Positions 20,118 through 30,815 of a stretch of DNA of 64,000 nucleotides are shown one piece after another; the stretch's first letter is position 1; every line of letters starts with the position of its first letter. Location: NCBI GenBank assembly GCA_025174535.1, contig JALBUN010000020.1, positions 434,001-498,000 of the forward strand, written 5' to 3'. The notes beneath the pieces were generated by a model. The model was not told the DNA's origin. It did no database searches and worked only from the letters and a program-made list of their open reading frames with translations. The position numbers and the translations under genes are program-made. This stretch comes from Cantharellus purpuraceus. Its lineage: Eukaryota > Basidiomycota > Agaricomycetes > Cantharellales > Hydnaceae.

Positions 20118-22990
20118 ATGGGATGTTGCCCAGGATGTGCAGAGGAGTTCCCACATCTTCTACCTCACATTCGTTGCATGTGGTGTGTGAAAAAGGACTC
20201 TGTTGAGTCCAAGCTAGAACGACAAGCAATTCATGTAGGTGCATCATTCTAGAGGTGGCATTTTAGCTAATAAGTTTTTCAGGCTAAGCCACAGTGTCAA
20301 GGCTGTGGTGTTGTCTTCAATTATTTAATGGAAAAGATGTGCTGTTCATGTGTTAAGGCAGTGATGCATGGTATGTTTGAACTTTGTACATATGGATTGA
20401 CCTGACCCTGCCTGTGGTGTTCCAGATATAGATGTGATCCATGAGCGTGCATCCTTCCATCAACAGCAAGCTTCAACACATCGTCTTGACCAATGAGTGA
20501 AACAAGGTGTCAATGCAAATCTTCTGTCTGCTCACAACATCAACTCAAAACAGCATGTGCTCAGAAAGCAAGCTAAGTCCAGTACCTCAACATCAATTAT
20601 ATTCACACTCTATACATACCCATCGATGGGCTGCAATACAGGCCAAGCCTGAAAGGTAAGTAGCATAAATAACACCATCTATGTAGGTACTAAATTACTA
20701 CATAGGTTCAAAAATGGCTCCCATGGTGCACGCCTGTCATTCAACAGATCAGGCTGATGCAGTCTTCAACACACTCTTGAATAAAGCATGTATTAATTAT
20801 CTTGCATGCCCAGCAAACAAAGACAAAGATGATTTTCAAATCCCTCAGTTTAAACAGTAAGCCTTACAACACTTCAAATATCTGCATATTTACAAGAAGG
20901 GGCCAACTAGTGGGACTGTTGAGTTTGCTGTAGCAAGAGCACAGGGGCAATGCATGGGAATTGATGAAAGGAAAATACTTGAGGAGGAGCAGATGCTTGG
21001 GAGCCTCATTGAAAGTCTGAAGTCCATCAATGCAATTTCAGAGAAGGATCTACACTGTTAAAGAGTTGAAAATCTTGGAGTGCAAAGGAGTCACTGGAGT
21101 TCAGATGCTAGTGAGGAAGAGGGTGGGACTTTACTGTTCCAGTTCAACCGGAGACAGATGTTGACAATAACTATTGAGTCAGATTGGACTTGGCTTCAAC
21201 TTGTGTGTTGTACCCTCTCAAATTGTCGGTCCAATATTTCAGAGATCAGAGTATGGAGTTAAATCAAGGATCTGGTGTTTGACTTGTCAAGAAGATACTT
21301 GTCAAGAAGCTAGCAACCAAGAAGCTGATGGGGAATCTTAGTCGATATATGAACTGCTGTAATATACAGAGAGTAGCCCGTATAAGTATGTGAAGAAATG
21401 AATGATAAACTAAAAGCGATAGGACAATAAGACAGATATGGAATACAATGCAGAAAGGAGTTTGGAGTTCAGACTCAAGTCCAAACTAATACTAAACAAT
21501 ATAAAGAGTAATGGCTTGTTGTAACCCATAAGAGGAAAACTGCTTATAAGGAGAACAATAATGGAGTTCAGGGTTGATGGATGTGGAGTTAACAGAGGTG
21601 GAGTAAAAGGAGATGGAGATGAAATCCAGAGATCGGACTCAGTGTTACAGGATGTAACATACACTCTAACTCTCTAACCATGCGCATCTATGTATATGAG
21701 AGAGCAATTGCAGTGGTAAGTAGCTGTTGCCTTCTATTTCAATGGCTAACAATAATAATAGAATTCTGAGGAGGAGGATACTACTACTGACACCTCACCA
21801 AAAAAAAGTGTGTCAAAGTTTATAACTTGTAGCATGAAGCAGAAAGCAGACTGTGGTGTGTGTGACTAATATATACCGTGACTTAACTCACCACACTAAA
21901 GGTGAGACATTGCCTCAAGCTAGCAAATGACCAGCATATGTCAGTGCCTATCGCATACCCTCTCTAAGGGGCCCGTAACTTCTGTACAATGCATACAAGT
22001 TTCACTGGACATTTTGTGTAGCATCAGATGATGGTGGAGTGGAGAACGTTACATGCAATGATATAGAGACTATTCTAGTGCCTAGGGGCTGGTTCACACA
22101 TGCATGCAAATACATCAGGCCTGGAGAAGGTTACCTTGGAAAAGGAATGACTAAGTGGGCTTTTTAGGTGAGTATTTAGACTACAAGTATTTCTTCATGC
22201 TTAATGGTCTTTGGGTAGGGACACATTGGTGCTATTGATTATGCAGCATTCCATTTAAGGCACTGGTCCACTAGTTCCAATATTTCAGAGGCCAACAATT
22301 ATAAGGCTCTACTTGATGAGCTTCAGCTGCTCCATGAGGCTCAGGTCTTGTTAGATGAATTCTTCCACTGAGCAAAGCATTGTGACACTGTAACCAGGCA
22401 TAGTAAGTTGCAGTTGATTTTCTTCTATTTGCCAGTTAATTTGGACAATATGTAAGATATTAAATGGAATGCTGCCGGTGCATTCCTTGGTAGTATTACT
22501 AGCAATCTTTTACCCCATCCAGAACCAGATGAAATGGATGATCATAATCTTCAGTTCAAGACTATTCTAGCCACACCATTACTGCATGGGACTGAGATAA
22601 AATATTCAGGTTATGATACAGCCAGTGTAAATGAAGACAACTTGGGGCAAATCATAGATGCATTTGCACATTTGGTCTTTGACCACACAGCTGAGAACAT
22701 GGTACTTGCAGATTTGCAAGGTGAGTCATTTTCTTGTTTGAACACCGGTTCTAATGTGATGTACTAGGCCTGATTGATGCACAGGGTAACCTGACACTTT
22801 ATGATCCTCAGGCACACATGTGAGTGGTGCTTTTGTTCAGTTAACTTATCTACTGACACCAAACTCAGCATACAAGGTGATAAAGGAGAGTGGGATAATG
22901 GACCCTCATATATTAAGAAGTTCACTGAAACACTGCAATCCAATATGCCATCGCCTTAAACTCTCAGAATTACCAAAAGTCAATGTACCC
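20118..22990 (+). pseudogene. Alpha-type protein kinase with N-terminal zinc-ribbon motifs, decayed multi-exon gene
   Basis: Exon-like blocks in order: ATG at 20,118 with CCPGCAEEF and CMWC; a second Cys block (CQGCGVVFNYL, CCSC) at about 20,283-20,370; a linker IDVIHERASFHQQQ; an ORF from 20,714 to 21,061 with one TAA; then the kinase domain. The latter shows GEGYLGKGMTKWAF (22,130), SEANNYKALLDEL (22,280), FKTILATPLLHGTEIKYSG, NEDNLGQIIDAFAH, VLADLQG (22,715), LYDPQAH (22,815) and HCNPICHRL (22,930). The latter motifs are those of the atypical alpha-kinase fold (DLQG and zinc-binding H/C/C residues), a family expanded in agaricomycetes. Introns such as 22,721-22,767 keep phase. Stops (TAG near 22,166, TGA near 22,370, TAA in the 20.7-kb exon) and a frameshift near 22,930 show it is a pseudogene. 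Confidence 0.75.
21159..21658 (-). mobile_element. Possible diverged LTR1 relative inside the kinase pseudogene
   Basis: Segment starting tgttgacaataac and ending ggatgtaaca, with blocks like reverse LTR1 (acttggcttcaacttgtgtg; tttcagagatcagagtatgg). No matching target-site duplication is visible. It would lie in an intron or gap of the kinase gene. Confidence 0.35.
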
Positions 22991-23234
22991 AGTGCCATAC
23001 AACTGGCATCAAGTAGCTATTTGGCCTCACCTCACTCCATGTTACATACCGGTACATGTGGTTTTGATTCATACTAGCTTAATTTGACACCTTCAAAGAT
23101 GCAGGCAAAAAGCCTTTATTTGCATAACACTTGGAATCACACGGACTACCCTTTCTATAGACCATTTAATCTGCCAGCTTCATCATTCCACCCTCATTAG
23201 ACCCTTTGTTGAACTGTCCTTTACTCACAGTACT

Positions 23235-23758
23235 TGTTATGACTATATTCATTAACGTCCAGATCCCCATCCAATCCACTCAGATCCCCACATGTATGAA
23301 ATCTATACTCCATTTGGAACCGCTGTCTCCATCTACCTGTCCGATTGTCACTGCCAATTCCACCCATCCATCTCCGGTTCCGATTGATGCATCAGCATCA
23401 CCATAGGAACCCAGACATCCATCCCCATTGGACTCGGACATACTCATGTAAGGCCATTGGCCTCGGAGACCCATCACTGGAGTAATTATTATTAGATTTC
23501 AAAATATATTTAAGTTGCCTGACTGGGGACTTCATTCCCCAGTTCAAATATTGAATCACGCCTAGTTCCTAAGTCCAATCCTAACTCTCTAAGTCGTACT
23601 CCGTCTCCGAAATCTCAGACACCGGTATTAGTGAGGGCACAGCACATAAGCTGAAGCCAAGTCCATTCCGACCCCCACAACATTCTCTGACTCCAACAAA
23701 ACCTCCAACCCAATCTCCAACCCAATCTCCAACCCCCAATTGGACCTAGTGCGTAACA
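23235..23758 (+). mobile_element. Solo LTR1 with target-site duplication
   Basis: 524 bp, starts TGTTATGACTATATTC and ends CCTAGTGCGTAACA. It is flanked by GTACT on both sides (23,230-23,234 and 23,759-23,763). This is the best-preserved definition of LTR1 in the window. It encodes no protein. Confidence 0.92.
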
Positions 23759-24019
23759 GTACTACACTACTCTAGTAATATTTGAATACCCTTTGCTCAC
23801 TTTAGATAAGCAGTAGCATACTCGAAAAAATAGTCCAGATATTCTGTAAAGTAAGCTTCTGAATGGAAAGTGTTCATATGCTGCTTTGCACCAAGCAGCA
23901 TACTGAGATGACACAAACCAAAAACAGAAAATAAGGGATGTGAAGTATAGTATTAACCTTCAACTGGCGTATCACATCGTGTCTAGCAATGTATTGGAGA
24001 ATTCACAAAAAGGCACACC

Positions 24020-25200
24020 TGGCAATCCAGACCACAGCAGAACAAAAAGTTAGTGAACCGAGTCAGAGCTTGTCTGCAGAAGTTTGGTAGAGATGTGACT
24101 AGTGTGGCAGGGTGTAAAGTGTAGCTGGGTGTGGTTGCATCTGGAGTCAAGATCAACGCAACTCTCGCTGCAGAGCTTGCTGAGATAGATGCAGAGGGTA
24201 GGCACAAGGTCCTTCCTCATACTACTATTATTATTATTAATCTATTTCACAGAGGATGGAGGGGAGAGGAGACACATTATGTCCCCAGCAAAGTTGAGTG
24301 AGCACCTGTCACAATGGCATAAGGTGCCTCACGCCAGTCAAGAGATAAACCTGCCAACAAGTGGGCCCCCAAAGGCATCATGCCCTAATATGGGCATTCA
24401 GCGGGGAGACAAGGATGGTAGGTTGTATGACCCTCATGACCAGTGTGAGGCATCAAGGACCACCAGTGGGGTCAACAGTGTATACTATGGCACACCCATT
24501 ATTTCCCCCAAGAGGGTTGTTGACTTGAACTCCACAGACAATGCCATACCTATTCCACATCTTATAGGTTCTTCCACAACACCTTATACCTCACAATGGC
24601 ATATCAGTAACCACATTCTTTCACAGTGACAGCACCCAACTCCCAATGTCAGAAGGTGACCGGGATGTTTAATCCCAACATCATGGATGATTTCTTATCA
24701 GAGATCTCCAAGTGGGCTGAGACGTCCCAGTCACAGCCTGCTGAGCAGGGTGATGATTGGTGAACCATCATCTCTGAACGCTTGCACTCAGGGTTGTCTG
24801 CTGCAAAGAGTGAGGTTGGGGGACAAGGGAAATCATGGATATGAAGAGATATAGTGATATAAAGATCGGAGGCTGCTGACTCCTGAGGTCTTGAGAGCAC
24901 ATTCCATGATAGGATTTGCCCTGATGACTGTAAGTATGATGATGGCATTTGCAGCTAAAAATATGCATGCTAGTTTGGAAACCCGTAATGCATGCACACA
25001 GTTCTTTTCTTTCTACACCTGTCCTGAATGCTGGATTCCGGCAGGTCTCAGGGCTAATGAACATCAACATATTCTATAATCTGACTCCTGTGCCCGTCTC
25101 CAGCATCTTGGGTGATGGATTTTTCTCATGCTCTAGATTGATTCAACTGACGCTAACTAGGAGGACAGATTAACATAAGTCTTGGGCTCCAAGATCTGAG
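24020..25200 (+). pseudogene. Unrecognised multi-exon gene remnant
   Basis: A plausible exon ends at about 24,198 (KINATLAAELAEIDAEG). It splices in phase over an intron of about 55 bp (gtaggc...ttcacag) into EDGGERRHIMSPAKLSEHLSQWHKVPH and on to MGIQRGDKDG near 24,420. Later blocks (IMDDFLSEISKWAETSQS at 24,685; ERLHSGLSAAKSEVGGQGKS near 24,780-24,835) are open over short runs but are cut by stops, one consistent with TGG to TGA. I recognise no domain. Introns and long kept frames suggest a decayed host gene rather than a transposon protein. Confidence 0.4.
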
Positions 25201-25510
25201 GTCCCCAAGGAGCCACTTGAATATGTAGACTAATGAGATCTAGGCCTGTTGAGAGGTGCTTAAACACACAGTACCAATCCTCATGCAGACAAGAAATGAA
25301 CAGCAAATAAACCCCAGGAAATGTTCTCTCTCCCCTTCAAATGCTATACCTTTCCATGCTATTCTCTTTTGGAGGGCAAGCTTATGCTGAACGGATGACC
25401 GGTCTTCCGCATTATATACCAGCCATCGCCTTACCATTCACTTGAACTGGAACCACCTTCTTCCAGGTTGATCCTGCAAGGCCATCATCAGCCCTGTCTT
25501 CATTTTATCA

Positions 25511-26590
25511 TTGACGCTTGTTTGGAATCATGTCAGTATACAATATTCTGATGTATATGAGATATACATCAGAATCTCAATGATACATAGAGCCAGGGAG
25601 TTACAATTTGGATATCTTAAAAGATTTCGGATGTGTGAAATTTTCATAAATATAAACATATATTTCATATTCTAATAAACTTTAAAAGATAAGACATTTG
25701 GTTGAGATGAACATAACTGTTTATATGAATATAACAGTAATGTATGTATTAATATAATTGGTATTATATAGGATATTTAGATATACAAATACCAGGTGGG
25801 GATTAAAGATAGTTCAAATTATGTTACAAGTATTGTATAAGACGCTTGTTCGGAATCATGTCAGTATACAATATTCTGATGTATATGAGATATACATCAG
25901 GATTTCAATGATACATAAAGCCAGGGAGTTACAATTTGGATATCTTAAAAGATTTCGGATGTGTGAAATTTTCATAAATATAAACATATATTCTATATTT
26001 TAATAAACTTTTAAAGATAAGACATTTGGTTGAGATGAACATAATCATTTACATGGATATAATAGGAATGTATGTATTAATATAATTGGTATTATATAGG
26101 GTATTTAGATATACAAATACCAGGTGGGGATTAAAGATAGTTCAAATTATGTTACAAGTATTGTATAAGAAAGAATCAATGATATTTGGATGTTCCTTCA
26201 AGAGAGTTGCCACCACTAAATCAGGAAAAAAAGAATTATTTTTGAGAATTATGCCAAAATATCAAAATATGTTTTAATCTAGTATATTGTGTAAAATTTG
26301 AGAATCATGTTGAAATATGAAAATAAGTTTGAATTGAAGTGTATTGTATAAAATTTGAGGAAAATAGGTTGTACATACGTATTTGTTGTATTTCTGAATA
26401 AGCGTCTAAGAAAGAATCAATGGTATTTGGATGTTCCCTCAACAGAGTTGCTGCCAGTAAATGGAGAAAATTTTTTGAGAATTATGCCAAAATATCAAAA
26501 TATATTTTAATCTAGTATATTGTGTAAAATTTGAGGAAAATAGGTTGTATATGCACATTTGATGTATCTCTGAGCATGCATCATATGTGA
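25511..26590 (-). mobile_element. R4 copies in tandem, opposite orientation to the 3-kb copy
   Basis: Begins gacgcttgtttggaatc near 25,512. A second start (gacgcttgttcggaatc) lies at about 25,841, and the right TIR-like end is near 26,400 (gaataagcgtctaag), followed by another partial copy to about 26,570. The 31-bp hairpin recurs at 25,545-25,575 (perfect) and 25,873-25,903 (one mismatch). AT-rich, non-coding. Confidence 0.55.
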
Positions 26591-26759
26591 TAGTGGCTAA
26601 AAATTGAATGGTATATGAACACACAAATTCTTGGAGTCAATACATGTGGCCTTCACTTTGAGCATTCTCTCCTAACACTGATGCATAGCTCCCATCCTAT
26701 ATCTCATATGGTTCCTGTACTGTACATGACTCTATCAGGCCACATATACCCTATCATAC

Positions 26760-27262
26760 TGTTATGCACTAGGTCCGATGGGGGGTCAGATCTTGGGTCA
26801 GAGTCAGAGTTGGTGTCAGGGTGTGTTGTGGGGGTCAGAACAGACTTGGCTCCAGCTTATGTGCTGCACCCTCACTAATACCTGTGTCCAAGATTTTGGA
26901 GACAGAGTACAACTTAGATAGTTCAGATCAGACTTAGGAGCTAGATGTGATTCAATATTCAAACTGGGGAATGAAGTCCCCAGTAGTATGACTTAAATAC
27001 ATATTTCAAATCTAATAATAATTACTCTGGTGATGAATCTCCAAGGCTGATGGCCTTACATGAATATGTTCAAGTCTGATGGGGACAGATGTCCAGTTCC
27101 TATGGTGATGGTGATGCATCAGTGGAACCAGAGACAGATGGGCAGAGTTGATGAGATTATTGGACAGACTAATGGAGATGTGACAGTTTCCAAATGAAGG
27201 ATATATTTCAGATCTGAGTGGAGCAGACAGGGATCTGGGCATTAATGAATGTAGTCATAACA
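26760..27262 (-). mobile_element. Solo LTR1, reverse orientation
   Basis: 503 bp from tgttatgcactagg to gtagtcataaca. Flanks are CATAC (26,755-26,759) and GATAC (27,263-27,267), a target-site duplication with one mismatch. It is more diverged than the 23.2-kb copy. Confidence 0.8.
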
Positions 27263-27361
27263 GATACACAATAGACCTTGTGACTTTGGTCCTATGATCA
27301 CTTTGATGCATGATAGCTTAATTATCAGAAATAGATGGCTGACTTTTCACAAGTCACCTAT

Positions 27362-28780
27362 CATGGCCCCTTCCAAGCAAAAAGACTCTAACAAGCATGA
27401 AGACACCTCTTCAAACCCAACATCACCTAAGAAACCTTGCATGTAAACTCTCCATATACCATTACACCTACCATACTAAATAAAAGCACAAGACCTTCTG
27501 CTTCACATGGAAGTGATCCCACCAATATGAATACAGACATTCTACTTGACACTGCCCAGTCAAGCATTCAGGCCAAATACAAAGAGTATATAATATCTAC
27601 TGATTGTAATGCATATTTATTAACACATCTGGCAGGCCATTTGATCCCAATGCAGATGGACCACTTCATGCACAATTTGAAGATTTCCTTGAACAACTAC
27701 CTGATTACAAGTGAGATCCTCATGATAGATGTAACATATTTGTCTAACAAAACAATAGATCAGTGGACATTGCCATAAAAGATTCAATGAACAGCATCAT
27801 TGCCACCAAGAACTTTTTTGGACAACATGGAAAAGCTGATAACCTGCTGTAAGCTATGTTATCAAACATGATACACATGTTGACAGATGCCCACAGCCAG
27901 CTAATGAATCTAATTTCTCATCCTGGATTGAGATCAATATATAACATACTCCTTGTCAAGCCTGCAGATTTCATTTCATAAGGCTGATATGTGCTCAATG
28001 ATTATGACACTTGCAAAGCTTCAACATTTTTCACTATTGGTGCTATTACAAACAGTGAACTACTAGACAAGAAGGACTTCACAAAGAGCTACCAAGCTCA
28101 CATTGCCATGTACAACTTTGTCTAGCCTCACATAGGAGGGACAATTGTGAAAGGTTGCAATCTTGGTAATAAGATATATGTGCAATCATATATGGATGGC
28201 CTAGCTTTTACAACTGTCTCTGAAGGTGAGTGAGTTCACTCATCACATTATAGCCATGCATATACTCACTTTCTAAAAGATGCAACAAAGCAGAATAATC
28301 CTGCAAACTTTCCTGTCCAACCACACAAACCAGGTATTTGAACATATTGACTATCTCCTATCATTCTAATCACAACTACATGCAGTCATGCCCTGAGATG
28401 GAAGTGAGACTTTCAATTTGAAACAGATTGCTGGTCTGCCAACAATCAACAGAGAGCTTCCTGAAGGAACTACAGTCATTGTCACTTTTGCAATAGGTTG
28501 GTGGGGATATGGAGTTACAAGGGACAGTGGCACAATGTCTCCTGACAAAAGGCAAGTGGAAGTAATCCCAGCTCACCTTCAAAAACAAGGGAAAGGGGAT
28601 ACATGAAGCAATCTCATTCAACCTACAAGAAGTTGCATCCTTGACAAACTACCACTTGAAGAAGACATTGACAATCAGATCTTTCACAATGACTTGGATG
28701 ATGAAGATGTATTCATGTATCTAGCATGCCTAAGCATTTGTGTAATCATGCCAAATGATATAATTATGTGTTTGCAATAG
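27362..28780 (+). pseudogene. Unrecognised decayed gene
   Basis: Starts MAPSKQKDSNKHEDTSSNP at 27,362. Open stretches follow in shifting frames: 27,437-27,778; about 28,040-28,226 (TVVSEGE-like end at a gtgagt); and 28,400-28,606 with LPTINRELPEGTTVIVTFAIGW and GYGVTRDSGTMSPD. This last block is coherent and preceded by a possible acceptor. No family assigned. Multiple stops make it a probable pseudogene. Confidence 0.4.
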
Positions 28781-28781
28781 A

Positions 28782-29297
28782 ATGCTTGAAGCTTTGGTAA
28801 CCGTCGGCCATCCCCCCTTCATAATTCCATACAAGCAAAGGCTCCGCTCGCACCGTACAACTGAGAAGGCCCTGTTGTTCTTTCAGTTCCCATCACTCTT
28901 TGTGGGTCTTATTGTGGCCCTCGTTGGAACAATTGTTGCCTTTGTGGGCTATATCATCGGTGCAATTGGGGTTGTAATAACCTTGTTGTGCCTACTCTCC
29001 CCTTTCATCGCCTTTACATGCATTCTCGGTGGTTGCCTTGACCGTCACTCCGAAAAGACGGATGGTAACTCAGATCATAGCGTGGAATCGTTCCTCCCCA
29101 GGAATATATCCTTCTTGAAGTGGAGACTTCATCCAGACGCTAGAATCGGTCTCCTGTATCTGCCATTTGTTGTGCTCATCGACGTCCTCTTCACGATCGA
29201 TAAATGGTCCGTCGGAGTCAACAGTCCGTCCAGCCAGGAGAATCGCAATGGACATCGTCACGATCATTCCTCTATGGGAGGCAAGGAGATGCATTAG
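28782..29297 (+). CDS. Small hypothetical membrane protein
   Basis: 171 codons from ATG 28,782 to TAG 29,297, uninterrupted. Residues of about 28-85 form two or three hydrophobic segments (LFVGLIVALVGTIVAFVGYI; GVVITLLCLLSPFIAFTCIL). A Cys/Asp/His-rich turn follows, then a further hydrophobic stretch (GLLYLPFVVLIDVLF) and a His-rich hydrophilic tail. It may sit in a cell membrane; no family is recognised. CpG content rises here relative to the transposon nest. A weaker minus-strand ORF overlaps; the strong hydrophobic pattern makes the plus strand more likely. Confidence 0.5.
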   Translation: MLEALVTVGHPPFIIPYKQRLRSHRTTEKALLFFQFPSLFVGLIVALVGTIVAFVGYIIGAIGVVITLLCLLSPFIAFTCILGGCLDRHSEKTDGNSDHSVESFLPRNISFLKWRLHPDARIGLLYLPFVVLIDVLFTIDKWSVGVNSPSSQENRNGHRHDHSSMGGKEMH

Positions 29298-30815
29298 ATG
29301 GAAAAGGGGCCCAGAGGGCGTGAGCTAATTCCTGGAGGCTGCAATGAGTGCACTTCCGATGCTTCTCTTATATCCAGAGAGCCCATTCGAACCCAAATCA
29401 AAAGCGTTTCTTTGATTCCGCAGAGGGTTCAGTCGTGGCAACTCAATCGCGATGACATTGACAAGGTCAATATCACAGGAGGAAATACGGTGAAAGGAAC
29501 TGAACCGTTCACTGATACCGTTGTCCTGAAGCGAGCATAGGGGTGGTAGAAGTGTGAGCCGGATTTCTCTTTCACTCGCACTCTCTCAACTGGGGAGAAT
29601 TTGAGTGGTAAGAATGATTGCAATAACCATGCCATGCCATTCCTTCTGTTTTCTTGGAATAATCTGGTTCTTTTCAATATCAAATCTTGTTATGAGTTGT
29701 CGTGTACGAATGCCGATGTTTGGCTCGTGTGCCTCGCTCTCTGGTTTTCCGGCCTCCAGGAACGGTACTGGGAGTGTGGGTAAGAGCAAGGGCGCGTTGT
29801 CGTCAGATCGGTGCCGCTCCGAGTCTGTGGTTCGGAAATCATGTCCTCTTCATAGTTCATGCCATCGTCAAATCGGCAACCCACTTCGGAGATTTCTGAG
29901 TCAGTAGCTATAACCAATGATAGCTTGCGCGTAGGTCGCTGAGGCGTGTTTGGCTTTCTTGTCTACTCCTTGCGCTTGACGCTTCAAGTTGACTGTGGGA
30001 CAAATATTTTACATCATTGCACATCACAAAATTCCAAGTGCGAGCTTCAACACTGGATAAATACTGAGAGGGTTAGTAAATGCAAGTATTGTCATGACCT
30101 ACATAATTGGGGAGTCTGCGTAGGACGCGTCCTGGGCTGCATCAGGTGATAGTAGAAGACAAGAAAGATACAACTTCAGCCAGCAACAACTCTTACTCTT
30201 CCACGGTGGGCTTTAAGATGTGGCCACTACTCTCCTGCTCCGCAGGACAGAGACCGGGCCGTGCTCAAACCGGTGGAAGCGAAAAGAAAAAGGAGCCGAC
30301 ACAAATAAGAGAATCATTGGAAAGTGGAAAGGGTTGGTGCGGAAATGAAGCAACTCGATGTCGTTCCAGACCAATGAGTTCGGATGTGAGAATGTGCGAG
30401 GTGAGGAGGTATCTAAACTTCTGGACATATACATAGTAAAGTAAAGAAGATGTGGAACAGTCAATGGGTGGATGTGGAACAGTCAATGGGTGGATGTGGA
30501 ACAGTCAATGGGTGGATGTGGAACCAAAGAACGAGAAGAAAGTTGAACAAAGTAAACGCTAGGGTAAAAGTGATCACGCACCTCCCCCAGAGAGAACGGA
30601 CAAAGGCTTTATCCGAACCATCTAGGTGTGGCGCAGATGATAGTCGTCACGGTCACGAATCACAAGTGACATGGCATACGTACGTTCTTGAGGTACAACC
30701 GTCAAGAACCAGTCTCGGTTTGGAAGAGACTGATCACCATGTCTCGCAACGACAAACACTCTATAAGTTTGATAGCTGTTGACGATGAAATGACCAACTT
30801 GTCACTTTGTCTTCA
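29298..30815. other. Intergenic, weak ORFs only
   Basis: Short overlapping ORFs on both strands (the longest is about 109 codons) without domains. It contains a 22-bp triplicate at 30,452-30,517. It is the likely 5' region of the RhoGAP gene. Confidence 0.4.
30452..30524. repeat. 22-bp unit repeated three times
   Basis: Three identical copies of a 22-bp unit beginning gtggaacagtcaatggg (30,452-30,473, 30,474-30,495, 30,496-30,517) plus 7 bp of a fourth. They lie about 300 bp upstream of the RhoGAP start. Confidence 0.95.
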
